Notes: generated by a model not told the origin, from the letters alone. DNA of 64,000 nucleotides from Podocnemis expansa (GCA_007922195.1 ML681989.1:50693010-50757009); one strand, 5' to 3'. Positions 1 through 12,562 are shown, numbered from the stretch's first letter. A program made the numbers and translations.

Positions 1-79
1 AATACAAAGAACACTGATATAATTGTATCTAAATGCAGAAGCACTGTCAAGAACAAGAGAACAGTTTTCAAGTCTCTAA

Positions 80-484
80 GGCTATGTTCACACACAGGGG
101 GTTATTTCGATACAAGTTGTTTCGATACAAGTTGTATCGAAATAACGCCTTATTTCAAAATAAGTTAATTTGAATTAACAGTTTGTTAATTCGAATGAAG
201 GAAAAAAGCTCAAAGCGAAATAGCAAGTTCAGACAATAGTTATTTCGAAACGAGTCACTGTTGTTTCGAAACAACATGTTCAGATGGCATCGTTCCAAAA
301 CAATCGTTTCGAAACAATGTTGTTTCATCCCCACGTGGGGTTTAAGTTATTTCAAAACAACGCCGTTGTTTTGAAACAACGGAACCTGTTGTTTCGAAAC
401 AACGGTGCGTCGTGTGAACATGGCCTTTCTTATTTCGAAACAACCTCTGTTGTTTCGAAATAAGACTGCTGTGTGGACACACCC
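80..484. mobile_element. PIF/Harbinger MITE, TTTCGAAA palindrome family
   Basis: Non-autonomous DNA transposon of 405 bp. It starts GGCTATGTTCACACAC, ends GTGTGGACACACCC, and is flanked by the 3-bp target duplication TAA (77-79 and 485-487), as expected for PIF/Harbinger. The interior has many copies of a palindrome built on TTTCGAAA, often extended to GTTGTTTCGAAACAAC. Read in reverse, its right half aligns closely with 60600-60735 of the large Harbinger at the right edge, so it is probably a deletion derivative of that family. No coding capacity. Confidence 0.85.
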
Positions 485-487
485 TAA

Positions 488-800
488 GAGGCTGTCTTGA
501 GGAGGAGGAAGAAAAACTGTTCTCCTTAACTGCCAGTGATAGGACAAGAAGCAATGGACTTAAGTTACAGCAAGGGAGGTTTAGGCTGGACATTAGGAGA
601 AACTTCCTTACTGTGAGGGTGTTTAACCACTAGAATAAGTTGCCTAGGCAGGTTATGGAATCTCCATTACTGGAAGTGTTTAAGAGCAGGTTAGACAAGC
701 ACCTGTCAGTGATGGTTTGAGATGATATTTGGTCCTGCCATGAGTACAGGATACTGAACTTGATGACCTGTCATGGTCCCTTCCAGTTTCTATGATTCTA
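488..800 (+). mobile_element. CR1 LINE 3' end
   Basis: Runs from a GGAGGAGGAAG stretch through TTAGGCTGGACATTAGGAGA and AACTTCCTTACTGTGAGGG to a tail of TTCTATGATTCTA near 797. This is the usual 3' untranslated end of sauropsid CR1 LINEs, with the short ATTCTATG-type tail instead of poly(A). The 5' part is absent; CR1 copies are normally 5'-truncated. The Harbinger MITE at 80-484 lies directly upstream. Confidence 0.8.
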
Positions 801-1941
801 AGTAGCCTGAGACATAATGGTGACCCAGTTTTATTTCAAGATTGCTGCTTTTAGGCTAGGTCTGCTACTAATGCAGAAGTGTTCTGTTCAGGGTTCTTCT
901 TTGCTTCCCTGAGTCAGTGGAGCTCTGCCCACCATATCAAATTATAGGGACAGTGCTGGTAACTCAGGTCATGGAACAGAAATGTCTTTCATCTTGTCAT
1001 TTGGAAAAAGGACATTGTAATCACAGCTGTCAGACAGGAACTAGGAATGATAGGTTAAACTGACAGTTCAGGAAGTGAAAGAGTCTCAGCACTCTATATA
1101 GACTAGCCTTAAGTCAGACAAAAATGAAAAGATAATATGTGAACAGATAGCTGATCATGGTTTCAGATACCTCTGGAAAAGTGGGTTATAGCCCACAAAA
1201 TCTTATGCCTTAATATGTTTCTTAGTCTTTAAAAGTTCCACAAGAGTCCTTGTTTGTTTCATTTATTTTAAGGAACCATTCAAGGCAGAGTGGTCTATTA
1301 ACAGCTCCGCAATTATAGGATAAAAAGGGGAGTCAGTGGGTTAAGGATTGTAATAAGCCAGAATGGGGTGACAATAAAGCACCCCAGTGAGCAACATATG
1401 TTTGCAAGCATAATCGCAAGTGTAGCCACATTATGTCAGTGAGGAAGCACTCCCGCTTATACTGGTAAAACTTATGTCACTGGGGTTGTTTGTTTTTACC
1501 CCCTGAATGAAAAAGTTTTGCTGGTGTAAGCACAAGTGTAGTCAAGCACTGTCTCAGGATTTATGGCTTATTACAGCACCTCTCCCCCCCTCCTTATTAT
1601 TGGGGGCATTTAGTGCACAGGATGAGACACACAACATGTTGTGATAGACATGTGCAGGACCCTTGTATATTGAAAGGTGAAACAAGACAATCACCACACT
1701 CTTGAATGATATCACACAAAAATGATAAAAGACGGACAAAAACACCCTCTCACTGGTGAGTGAACACTTTTTATAAAGCCATCATTCTATATCTGACCTA
1801 TCTGTCCTCATACTCAAAGGAGACCTGCCAATCCCTTTAAAAAGATGAGTCTAGGAACTTAAATTCATAGCTCTGCTAGACACTAAAAATCATGGACTGA
1901 ACGGAGGCACTTGATTTATGGTTTATTACAACAGTCTGTAA
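801..1941. other. No gene recognised; one fold-back repeat arm
   Basis: About 1.1 kb of AT-rich DNA without a convincing coding frame. At about 1170-1265 there is one arm of the GGAGTCCTGTGGCAC fold-back repeat, in inverted orientation (…TTAGTCTTTAAAAGTTCCAC…), described more fully at 16236 and 24586. Text near 1410-1545 resembles a decayed MITE but ends could not be fixed. Confidence 0.5.
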
Positions 1942-2748
1942 GGCTTGATCTACATTAGAGTTTTATCAACCAAAGTCAGCTTTGGTCAACAAAACAGTGT
2001 TGGTGTACACGCTGCAATCACCCCCAACCCCATAGACAAACCTGCCCTGTTTTCTCAGCATCATAAAACCACCTTGGTGAGAGGTGCAGGGCTTTTATCA
2101 GCATAACTAGGCCCATTCAGTGTCACTGTGGATACTGCATGCCCTTACAGTGGTGGTAGGTCTTGCATTCCTGTCGATTTCACTTTCTGCTGAGGTTGTG
2201 AAATTAACTAGAAACCTGGGGCATGAAGGTGATAGGGTAGGAGGGGTGTTCAGCTTCTGTATGGGAGCTCCCTGAGAAGCCCCAGATGCTGCAAGCTCGG
2301 GGCAGCTCATTTCCACCTCCCAGCTATGAGCTGGGACTGAGCAAGTGATGGGGTGTTGGTAGCCCAGCTCCTAGCTTAAGGCTAGGTCCAGGCATGACAT
2401 GGGAATCTGCAGTCTGGCTTCCATCTCCAAGCTGGGATGCAGGCAGCTGCCACCCAGCTCCTAGCTGGGACTGGGGATGGGAGAAGTCCTTGAGAAGATG
2501 CCCCTAACTCTCAGCTGAGATCTGGGAGTGGGGTTGGCAGCTACAGTGAGCCCAGGAGCCTGTGAGTTTCTCACAGGGTCTCAGAGCACTGCACTGCACC
2601 TTAGATCTGCAGAAGTGTTTCTGGTGAGGATACACTACACTGAACCAAGAAGTGCAGTGTGGATGTCAGTCACCGCTGTAATTATAGCAGTGTCTGTAAG
2701 CTGACATGTTATTTGACATGTTATTTCTAGTGTAGGCAAATCTTGACC
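1942..2748. mobile_element. Possible Harbinger-like MITE
   Basis: The left border reads TAA-GGCTTGATCTACATTAGA and the right border, reversed, reads GGTCAAGATTTGCCTACACTAG, so the ends share the CTACAYTAGA block typical of turtle Harbinger MITEs. The flanking triplets (TAA and TAC) do not match exactly. The middle (2230-2530) has degenerate repeats of CAGCTCCTAGCTGGGA. Open frames here are short and not convincing. Confidence 0.4.
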
Positions 2749-3511
2749 TACTAACCCCCTCTTTTTATCCCATGACTGCAGAGGAGATGGGGGCCACTCC
2801 AGTTTGAATGATTGCTTAGATGCCAACTGCAGGGCCCCAACTCTCTCAGAGAAAAATAGTGGGTGCTCTGCCCCCACTGGGATGATCAGGGTGTTGGCAG
2901 AGTCTGCTGATCAGCTGTTTCATCCAGGTTCTGCAGCTCCAGTTTCTTACCCTACCTACCTGGCTGCATTGATTAGCTGTTTGATTTAATCAGGTTAAAT
3001 CAGTGTTAGCCGCAACTCCAGAAGTTTTTGTATGGGGGTATAGAGACGGCACAGTGAATTTCAGGGTGGGCAAGTGCTCATCCTAAACTTATTTTCTTTG
3101 AAATAAATTCTACTGATTAGGTGAACTTAGGTGACATAGTTTGCTCTTTATAAATAGACTCAGATGCCAGTCACAAGCACAAAGGAAATGAAGGTGACAT
3201 TATCCTAAGGGGATTTTTGTAAACGGGCTGTTAGCAGTCTTGTTGATGGTCTCTGTGATCAATGGGCCTGTGCGACCTGGGGTAAATTACTTTGGTTTGA
3301 TCAACGTGAGCTTCTCTGAGGACTTTTGGTCTGTAAGTATGAGAACTACTTTAGATGTGCTATGTAAAGAGCATATGCGGGTGATCCTTCGGAGGAAGGA
3401 CTGTCTGGAATTTGAAATTGCAAAAGAATTGAAATGAGGTTTGTGAATAAAGAGGGGCTGATAACCTCTGGTCATGGTAATCTTTCAGAAATGAAAGGGT
3501 TTGTCAACGTG
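2749..3511. other. No feature recognised
   Basis: About 760 bp without a recognisable gene or repeat boundary. The frame at 3240-3437 has no recognisable domain and no supporting splice or promoter context. Confidence 0.5.
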
Positions 3512-3519
3512 TGTATGTC

Positions 3520-3749
3520 CAGTGCCAGATTTCCCATTAGGCACTGTAGGCACAGTAACCTATGAAGGAGGGAAAAAATTAAAAAAGAAGAAAAAATGAG
3601 GAAAAATAAGGAAAATCATGTGGTTTAGCATTAGAATAGTTTAAGGTGCATCATGTCAATCAATGTAATTCAATTGATGTTTACCCCTCTTTTTGCACAT
3701 TTCGGAGTGAAAAGTGCCTAGGGCCTATGAACACCAAAATCTGGCCCTG
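3520..3749. mobile_element. hAT MITE with perfect 8-bp target duplication
   Basis: The 230-bp element begins CAGTGCCAGATTT and ends AAATCTGGCCCTG, forming near-perfect terminal inverted repeats. It is flanked by an exact 8-bp duplication, TGTATGTC, at 3512-3519 and 3750-3757, which is diagnostic of hAT insertion. The interior is purine-rich (GGGAAAAAATTAAAAAAGAAG) and non-coding. Confidence 0.88.
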
Positions 3750-3757
3750 TGTATGTC

Positions 3758-4325
3758 TTGAGGGATCTGATCCCTCTCAGGTGTCTGCAGGTACCAGGGC
3801 ATCTGCCTGGTTCTTGGAGACTGAGGCTCCCATGGTTTGGGGTTTCAGCTGCTCATCAGCTAGAGTCTACAAGGTGCATACCTTCTCCTCATTGGTCAGA
3901 CTGGAATGAGCTGGGCTGCTTTCTTTTTACTGAGGCAGCAGTTGGAGCATACCCAGCAAAGATGAGGGGGCATGGCTTCAGTCACCAAGAGTACTGGCCT
4001 AACCTCTTAATTTCCAGTGTGAGGCAAGTACACTCTATCACACTTGGGCTGAGTTTCTTCCTGCCATTGTCCAAGTCCCACTGAGTCTCTCTTTAACTTT
4101 TTCATTCATTTGCTCTTTTAACTGGCTTGATTATTTGTAAAACTATTACTAAAAATGACCTATATAAATAAATCAATTTAATGAATAAGTTATGAGTGAG
4201 AGAATGAAGGTGTGAGTGTGTGTAGGTGCACAACAAAAAAGACCAGATTGGTGATACCAGCAGGAGCTATCATTTCATATGCTGTCACCACCGGCACACC
4301 AGGGAAGAGCAAGGACAATTAGGAT
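3758..4325. other. No feature recognised
   Basis: Mixed-composition DNA without a supported gene. Frames of up to 111 codons exist but have no recognisable domain, splice signals or codon signal. Confidence 0.45.
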
Positions 4326-4613
4326 ATGGCTACATAGCGAAAAATAACCCCACAGCAGTGAGTTTCAGAGCCTGAGTCAACTGACTGGGCTCATGCTGTG
4401 GGGCTAAAATTAGCAGTGTAAGTATTGGGCTAATGCTGGAGCCAGGGCTCTGAAACCTGACAAAGGGGAAGGGTCTCAGAGTAAAGGCTCCCAAGCTTGA
4501 ACATCTGCAATGCTATTTTTAGCCTCTCAGTTCAAGCCTGACTTCAGTTGACCTGGCATCTGAGACTTGTTCTTGTGAGTTTGTCTGGTGTTTTTGTTTT
4601 GTTTTTGCAGTGT
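4326..4613. mobile_element. Possible MITE, class uncertain
   Basis: The segment starts GGCTACATAGCGAAAAATA and continues with GAGTCAACTGACTGGGCTC and the roughly reversed CTTCAGTTGACCTGGCATC near 4540-4560, giving a loose inverted symmetry. This arrangement resembles turtle MITEs with GTCTACAC ends, but exact ends and a target duplication were not found. Confidence 0.3.
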
Positions 4614-7600
4614 ACTCAGACCTTGATCCTCTGAGGTGATGAAAAACCTCCTCTGCTGCCATTTTAAGTGGAAGTTGAAGATGTTCCAAGTCTTGCCAGT
4701 GGGCCTTGTCAGGAAGGGAGAAGAGGGCAGTGGGAAAGTGCCTTAGAAATTATTATTTTTCAACTAAAGCCACCCAGGAGGGAAATCTCCCTCCCTATTT
4801 CAGGGATGGAGGGGAGCCACTTCACAGCTGCTGCTCTGTCTTCAGTGCTGGAATAGACTGTGGCTCTAAAGCCTGTATTCCATGGAACACAATAACTGGT
4901 GCATCCATAAATTGGCCAGTCCAATGTACCCCACCCTCAACACCTAGCTGTGCATTAATTCTCAGGAATATGGATTCTACAGTGCACAAGTAATGCAACC
5001 CTCCTCTGTGAGCTCCCACAGTGGAAATGAACCAGCTTCACTTCCTTTATGACTGTCCTTGCTAAAGGAAGAAGAGATGGATTTGCTCCTTAAAGCACTA
5101 TACATACAGCAAGGATTGTACTTGATTGCTGTTAAACATATGTGTATTTTATGAAATGGATAAACAGAAAAAAAATGAATTTGTTACAGTTTTGTTCCCT
5201 TTCTGCTAAGCAGTTAGTAATGTTAACATTTCAGCAACCTGCTCCTTTCTCTAACGTAGTCTAAACCTGTCACTACTACAATGTGCTCATATTTTTGCAT
5301 GATATTTCCTATACATTACTGTACCTACAAATTCTAGCCATCATTTTATGAACCCTCATATGTACATCAACATTTGTAGATTTTGCCTTTCAAACTTTTT
5401 TGGAGTAGGTGTCTCTCTAGGTATTTACAAAAATTGTTGGAGTACCTGCCACAATTACAAAGTGTGAATCTAAAAGATATCTTTCTTCTTCACAGAATAA
5501 GGGGGAGGCTAGGGTTGAAGAAATGGGGTTTGCATTTTGTTCTCATGGAGCTGATGTTTCTGGATCACTTCCAGGACTGAGTTCCAGAGTGATGGCCCTG
5601 TGACCAGGTGCATAATCCCTCCACTGGAACTGAAGTAGTTAAGGAGCAACTTTGGTCCCAGGCAACTCTACCCAGCCTTACCTTGTGAGCATAATCCAAG
5701 TGGTGATGGGCTTAAAAGGGAACCAGACATCTCGCAAGTGGTTTGACAGGGCAGTGAGAGAGACTTACCATGAGAACTCCTGGAGAGGGGCACTGCAAGA
5801 ACCTCATTTTGCAAGAAACTTCTTCCAGAGAGAAAGAGTGCACCTGCTGAGCCCAGAAAGGCTGAGGGAAGTCAATTAATGTCTTTTCTTTTATTACTTT
5901 GAGGCAAACTAGAAGACTTTGACAAGACAGTGGGTGGTTGGAAGTGACCTGGGAAGGCAGCCTTAAGGATCTCCTAGGTACTGGACAATGGTATCTCTTA
6001 TAGGCCCTGGGCCAGAGCCTGGTCAAGTGGGAGGGTCTGGGGTCCCCTAACACACCCCCACCCTTGTTAAGAAGGGCATGATAAACCTCATTTCTAGACT
6101 CTTTCTGAGGATGGGAAGGGAAGAGGAAAGACCTTTGGAAATCCTTTGGCTGGGGTTGGACACCCCTGGGGGTCAATAGACTCCATATCTTCCTTGGACC
6201 CCATCACACCAAGGAGAGTTTGATAATCTGACTGGAGGGGCAGGTCAACCTCCACCTAAAGACAGACCACCGCTGGGCATGACAGTGGCCATGGGGAGTG
6301 ATGGGACTCATTTTGAGAAGAGGGCTAAACCCCTAACCACTAGGCAATGTCACAAGTGAATACTGCCCAGCACAGGCCCCATTGTTTAGAAGTCTCAGCC
6401 TTCTGCAGACACGAGTTTCACTCGTGATATTGACAGTTCACTGTGGTTATTGTGAGAGGTCAAGATAATAAAGAGTGGAGCCATACCTTGCATCACTTAG
6501 CCAATCCCATGGATGGTATGGAAGAGAAGAATCAAATCTTTAATCTGCCCCATTGTTCAGTGTGGAGGCAGAGAGAGTGGATCACAATGGTGATATATAG
6601 CCTGTACTGCTGAGAAGATGCTCTGCTCTGCTCTGTACAAGTCACTGCTTTAAAGTTGGCTGTTTCATATGCAGATATGAAGAATTGGAGAATTACAGCA
6701 ATAAAGCCTTGAGTTCACAAATGAATGGATAACCATGCACAAATCCATCTGGGAGGGGCACAGTGTCCTTGGCAGAGAGAGATGAAAAGTTTTGGGTTCT
6801 TTTCACATCTGTATATCTTTGTATACAATGGCAGTGAGTAGCTCAGGTGACTAGTGAGGCTGTAGATTATCTAAAAGATGTCATCTCTAGAGAGCCCTCA
6901 GTGAAGTATGAATTATAGAAGCAGTGAGGTTTTTCAAAAAGATTTCTTGTTCAACCAGCATCATCTCTGGATTCAGTCAGATGCTTTTCAGTTGAAAATC
7001 TTAATCAAGCCTTTATCTAGCTGGCCAATGGTGCTGTTTGTTTCCATTGTAGAATAGGTTGTCTTCTAAGTACTGTTAACATTTTAGTCCAGGCTGTCTC
7101 ACAGTCTCCCATGGCAGCTTCATGTAGATAACATTCAGGATGCTGGACAGCATGGAACCAAGTGGTTTCTCTGAGTTGAGTCAGAAGAAACCTTTCAAGC
7201 CATCTCAGCATGATCCTGTCAACTCTTGTCCTGTCCCTAAAACAGGATCAAAGGGGTCCATGGCCATTTATCTCAAAATATAATGAAGATCAGCAACATG
7301 AGTATGGATGTATGGGCTCTGTCAGTGGCCATTCCTTGTTGCTGTCCCATATCTTAATCCAACAGTGCTTGATTAGAATAGGATATTTGCAGTAAGCAGA
7401 CTGAGTAGAGGGGCCTTTCCCAATTAAACTTGCTCAACAGTGGAAGGTTAGATATAATGTAGTAGCTAGAAATGTCTGTTGTGTTGAGATTTGGTTTCTG
7501 AAATACTGTGTGAATTCTGGCATGGTTTAAGGGAGTGCAGTCAATCACCCTTTCACACAGGAGAAGCTGACAGCAGGACGCCCAATGCTATATTTTCTTT

Positions 7601-7966
7601 CACTAACCAGGTAAGGCATGGATCAGTCAGAGGTGGTGATTTGATTTTCCTGCAATGCTTCTAGGATTTCATTATCTGAATGCACATAACATGCATATTC
7701 GCTATTTTGTCCTTATGTGTCTCTGACATTTTATCTTAATTTTCATGGTAAAGATATGTTTAAATAATGAAAGAAGAGGGAGTTGGGAGATTGGCCCCCA
7801 ATCTACATGGTTAAGCAGTAAAGCTGTTGTTTTTTTAGACTGAGTATTTTATCCTTCATTTAATCTTAGTCTTACTCAGTAGCTCGAGGGTAAAAAATGT
7901 GAAAGTGTTTAAGTGACTTAGGCTCCTAAGTCCCATTTTAAAAAGTGAATTAGGCATCTAGGACCC
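4614..7966. other. Long stretch without a recognised gene
   Basis: About 3.3 kb in which no exon, RNA gene or complete repeat is recognised. Frames such as 5712-6176 (minus, 154 codons) and 5652-5879 are not matched to any family I know. The 5540-6400 part is less AT-rich than its surroundings and could be the internal region of an old LTR element, but I see no LTR, primer site or protein motif to support that. Confidence 0.4.
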
Positions 7967-7969
7967 TAA

Positions 7970-8257
7970 GGCTATGACTTACTCTACTGCTTAAATCAAC
8001 ATAAGGCCTTGCTCAGGGGTGTGAATTAGCCAGCCCCCTGAACAACACAGCTTATGATGACATAAATGCCAGTATGGACAGCACTATGCCAGCAGAAGAA
8101 CTTCTTCCACCAACATAGCTACCACCACTCACAGGGGCTGGGTTAGTTAGATCAAAGGGAGAGCTCTCTCCTGTGAGCTTAGAGTCGCTACAGTAGAGAG
8201 TTTACAGTGGCACAGTAGCATCAATGCTACTGTAAGCCCTTTAGTGTAGCCATAGCC
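7970..8257. mobile_element. PIF/Harbinger MITE
   Basis: A 288-bp element starting GGCTATGACTTACTCTAC and ending GTGTAGCCATAGCC, flanked by TAA at 7967-7969 and 8258-8260. Termini and 3-bp duplication fit PIF/Harbinger. Unlike the MITEs at 80, 12118, 18976 and 37762, its interior lacks the TCGA-centred palindrome array, so it is a separate family. Confidence 0.8.
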
Positions 8258-8260
8258 TAA

Positions 8261-9994
8261 GACTCACTGAAAGCTGACGGGACTTAGACTCCTGAGTGCC
8301 TAAATAGCCAGATTTTCAGAGGTATAGATGTTAAATCATACACACTGCCTTGGCCAGAGTGACAGTGAATTAGCACTACAATACACAATGGTGTGCAGGA
8401 ATCTTTTAATGTCTGCTTTTCTCTTTCACCTTGGTGCCGCAATCCAGTGTCTTGAGTGCCCATTGGCATATAAACTGCCTTTTTGCCTGAAGTCTTTAAC
8501 TTCTTTAAGGCATTTACTTCCCCTGGTGGACTGGCAGATTTAGTACCAGTTAAGATTGTCTTAATATGCTGTATGTTTGGCAAATACTATCGTGCACTGC
8601 TGCTCCATATGTTTCCCAATGAATGATGTTTGGCTTTCAGGCACTTGCTTTTCCTTTTTAAATGTTTAGCAAATGAAATAGTTCAGTAGTTAGAAACTAT
8701 TATAATTTAGTTAAAATTTGCACACTATAAGACAGGTCCTCAGCTGGTTCAATATTTTTTTTTTTTTGTTCATCTTTAAAGCTCTCCTACCATCAGGTAA
8801 AATGCTGCCCTTTTGCTCCTGTCATGGAACTTCCAGTTTACTGCAAATGTCTAGGTGTTACCGGTATTTCATTTCCTAGAATCTCTCAGACCACAAAAGC
8901 ACATTTTGAATGTGCTTATCTCACTGAGCCACTATATGTCTGCCCATGGGCACAGTTCATGTAAATAGCTCTCCCTAGCTGTTTTTGCACTCAAGAGGGT
9001 TCTGTAGAATGAAGTAGTTTTTCCTCACAATCTAGGTATTCATATAATGTTCCTCACTATACTAGTGGAGCAAATGAGCTGATTTATAAGCACAAAAACA
9101 GACACCTTAGTCAGGTCAAGTGTGAGTAACTTTGTCAGGTCCCTGTCCAAGTGGACAAATAAATAAACTACATTTAGAAAACGTGAAGTTGTTTAAAGAA
9201 CATTAGAGCAGAAATGCCACAGATGTTAAATGGTATGAAGACAAGAATGTGTTTTTCTCAGGAATTGGTCTTCAGAGCTAATGGAATGTAGGTATTTCTG
9301 CCAAAGACGTGTTAAATGCAATTTACCATATGAATATCACCACTTGGTGTATATAAATATATATTAACTAATGAAAACTACATTTAGTGATAGCCAATGT
9401 TGTGGCAGGGCACACTCACTCCATCCTCCCAAAATCTGAAAGCAAGGAAATGAGGTTAGGAGTCAGACTTGTACATTCCCTTCCACCTTCATATTGTTTC
9501 CAGTGCGCTCAATTAGCACCATTCTAGTGCTCTGTGAGGTTTTCAATTCCATCTTCAGCAGATACACAAAAGCACTATGTACCCTGTCTTCTTCAAACTT
9601 CCTCTCTAATGCAAAACCTTAGCAGTGAACCCATGCATTTATGTCAATTACAACTGATTCACGTTCTGTGCATTTAGCAAATTTTTCTGCCTTAAAACTG
9701 GTAAAGTCACTATTAAGAATTTGCATTAGAGGTCCTGTGCTTATGCAGTGAATAATCAATAGCTTGGTATTTGGTCTCACTCTCATATAAGTGATAGGTT
9801 CCCACCACAGTACAGCCACATTTGTTCACACATTATGGTTAAAAAGTTTATGAATTCAAGCAACTGTGGTGAATAACTAACATTCTAGGAATCAGCACAT
9901 AAGTAGCAACAAGGAGGCCAAAAGACAGGTTCCAGAGCATGTTAGATTTCTCACAAAACAAGTACAAAGAAAATAAGTGAACAATTGTCTATAG
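8261..9994. other. No gene recognised; poly-T run
   Basis: About 1.7 kb of AT-rich DNA. A poly-T tract sits at about 8752-8767. The overlapping frames at 8284-8583 (minus) and 8328-8543 (plus) cover the same bases and neither shows a known domain. Confidence 0.45.
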
Positions 9995-10134
9995 CAGTTA
10001 TTTTCAACTCATGATCCACAGACCCCTGCTGTCCATAGATTCCTGACAGTCCACAGACTATGACTAAGATTTCCAAAGGGGTCCCCCCCCAGTTATTTAG
10101 GGGTCTGCAAATGAAAAAAAGTTTGAAAACCACT
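9995..10134. mobile_element. hAT MITE, CAGTGGTTTTCAAAC family (decayed)
   Basis: The element begins CAGTTATTTTCAAC and ends GTTTGAAAACCACTA, imperfect inverted copies of CAGTGGTTTTCAAAC. The flanking octamers (GTCTATAG and ATTTAGAG) match at 5 of 8 positions, so the duplication has decayed. The interior contains CCACAGACCCCTG and AGGGGTCTGCAAATG, an internal inverted symmetry typical of this MITE group. Confidence 0.65.
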
Positions 10135-10544
10135 AATTTAGAGGGATGGCTTTTAATTTTTTGTTCTCTCTGTGCTGCTACACTGCATGTGGTGAAGACG
10201 ATCTGTTCCAATGGCAAAGGACAGAAGCTATGTACCTATGCTGTGTTGAGACATAACAGTGTGAACAGCACTTAGGTCACTGTAACTGGTGACGCTCTTG
10301 CGGGTGTCTTTTTTGCAGCCCTGAGCAATGTAAATTAGATTGACTTAAGCAGTAGTGTAGACGTATCCTAAGATACCCCTCCTCAGAAAGCTAATGTGCT
10401 GATAATTAACTATATCAGGCAAGAGATAAGTACACACTCTTTTGGCTTTACATATAGTTCTGTGATTTGGGAAGGATTCTTTTCTCTGTCCTTCAGTTGC
10501 AACTTTGCAAACATGATAAACAGCAGTGCTGCTTAATGGCTGGA

Positions 10545-10680
10545 GAAGGAGGAAGAGTCAGGTTCTGTCACTTGCTTATAATGACATCTTGGACAAGTCC
10601 CTTAACACCTCAGTATTTCACTACATCCATCTGGAAACTAGGTATTGGAACAGAGATAGCAATTTCTTTATTGAAATAAA
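10545..10680 (-). mobile_element. MIR SINE relic
   Basis: The stretch TCACTTGCTTATAATGAC, CTTGGACAAGTCCCTTAAC, CCTCAGTATTTC and ATCTGGAAACTAGG follows the order of the MIR consensus around its conserved CORE block (cytosine-rich 'cttgggcaagtcacttaacctct…cctcagtttcctcatctgtaaaatg'). Divergence is high, as expected for an amniote-wide SINE of great age. Confidence 0.6.
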
Positions 10681-10747
10681 TGTATGTGTCTTTGAAAGCC
10701 AGTTATTGAATGCAGTTTCCTGGGGGAAGGAGACCACAGCCTTCTAG

Positions 10748-11820
10748 GAGATAAGATTGGGGGCATGTTTAGGCAAATTCACTCAGGAATACCTCCAGAG
10801 AGGTACCACCACAAGGGGAGACTCACATATACTGCTTCCAACCGCATTCCCTAGAAGAGAACCAACAAAGAAAGAAAGGAGTTCTGGATTAATGACTTGA
10901 ATTATTACTGATTCAGGGCCTGCTTTCTGAACCAGCAAATGAAAGGATCTTCTGTCCAAAGGAGGCCCTAACTCTCCTTGGGAAAGATTGGAAGGACTTG
11001 ACTTATTTATGGGTTTTCTGCTTGTGAACAAAAGGGGTTTTGGACTTGTAACTGCAGGCCTACTAGGAGAGAACTGAAGGAATGGCCACATGGCAAAGCC
11101 CTTGTTCAAGGGGGATGATCTCTGGTGAACTTATTAGCGTATATCTCAGCGGTAGCTTTTTGGGATGGCAAAGCAGGTGCATGCCTAAGGCCCCGAGCAG
11201 TAATGGAAACCACCGCCTGCTTCACCTACCCCGAAAGCTGCATCTGCCTTGCTTGGCAGCCGAAGCAGGAGCTGGCAGTGGCATGGAGCTGGGGCTGCAG
11301 GGGGAAGCTGGAACCAGTGGGTGGGAGGGCAGGGCCACGGTGTGGGGGGCTGGTGTCAGGGAGCCAGGACTGGGGGGTGGGGGTGGAGCTGTCTATAGGG
11401 GACCCCACAATGGGCCTTCACCTAGGCCCCTGCTTGCCTAAGGCTGCCTCTGTATGTAGGTTCTTTTATTGATATTAATAGGCTTTATCCGCAATACTTT
11501 CCCTGCAAGAATTAATGGACTTGTTTAGAAAAAGTTGTATATTTGTGGGCAGCTATACCCTTTATAGCCTCTGAAAGAAAGCAAAATATAGATGCAGACT
11601 TGCTGAGGCACTCTGACTCACTGGAGAATTCACCCTATAGGCAGGGAACTGCAGAAGCCTGAGGCCAGATACCATAGGGGGAGGGCTGGGAGGAGTCTCT
11701 TCCAGGAAGTGACATCTGAGCACCTGGGAACCTCGTGTGCTCTTGCTGAACTGCAAGGGGGAAATCCAGGTGCAGTTGTTTTGAACTGTGACAACTTCCA
11801 TAATCCTTTTCACAGCTGAG
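10748..11820. other. No gene recognised; GC-rich patch
   Basis: The part at 11160-11450 is GC-rich and gives three overlapping frames of 60-119 codons, a composition effect and not evidence of a gene. CCTAAGGC occurs near both borders (about 11186 and 11437), so a decayed hAT-type MITE is possible, but no target duplication was found. Confidence 0.4.
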
Positions 11821-11821
11821 A

Positions 11822-12085
11822 AGAATCATAGAATCATAAGGTTGGAAGGGACCTCATGAGGTCATCTAGTCCATCCCCATACCAAAAAGTAGGACCACTC
11901 TCACTAAATTATCTGAGCCAGGGTTTTGTCTAACCGAGCCTTAAATATCTCCAAAGATGGAGATTCCACCACTTTCCTTGGTAGCCCATTCTAATGCTTA
12001 ACCACCCTCCTAGTAAGAAAGTTTCTCCTAATATCCTTGACCTTGCCAGCCACTTGTTCTGTCCTCTGTTCGTTCTTTCTTTCAA
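11822..12085 (-). mobile_element. CR1 LINE 3' end
   Basis: Reads AATCATAGAATCATAAGG, GTTGGAAGGGACCTCATGAG, GTCATCTAGTCCA and continues through GGAGATTCCACCACTTTCC and GAAAGTTTCTCCTAATATCC. This is the reverse complement of a CR1 3' end, truncated at its 5' side. It abuts the fold-back repeat that starts near 12090. Confidence 0.85.
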
Positions 12086-12117
12086 AAAAACAAACAAGGA
12101 GTCCTGTGGCACTTTTA

Positions 12118-12506
12118 GGCTATGTCTACACCTGAAACCTTAGTTCGAAGTTAATTTGAACTAAACTTGGTTTTTTAATTCAAACTAACTTTTTAGTTTG
12201 AACTAGTCGTGCTTTTTTTAGTTTGAAATAACTTTTTAGTTCAAACTAAAAAAAAAGCAGCAAATTTGAACTAAAAGTTAGTTTGACCTGAAAAACCATG
12301 CTTAGTTCGAACTAACTGCTAGTTCAAACTTATTTCATTTGAACTAGCATGTCTCCATTGGGCTAGTTCAAACTAAAAATGCAAATGAGTTTGAACTAAG
12401 TAGTTCAAACTAACCTTTGATTAGCTCAAACTAAATTATTTTTTTAGTTCAAACTAGTCAAAGGCTAGTGTAGACAGGATTCAAATTTGCTAGTGTAGAC
12501 ATAGCC
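12118..12506. mobile_element. PIF/Harbinger MITE, GTTCGAAC palindrome family
   Basis: A 389-bp element starting GGCTATGTCTACAC and ending GTGTAGACATAGCC, with perfect 14-bp inverted ends and TTA duplicated at 12115-12117 and 12507-12509. The interior is an array of a palindrome based on TTAGTTCGAACTAA; most copies read GTTTGAAC or GTTCAAAC, the products expected from CpG decay of the TCGA centre. It inserted in the fold-back repeat arm. Confidence 0.9.
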
Positions 12507-12562
12507 TTAAAGACTAACAAATTTATGTATAACATGAGATTTTGTGGGAGAAAGCCTTAGCC

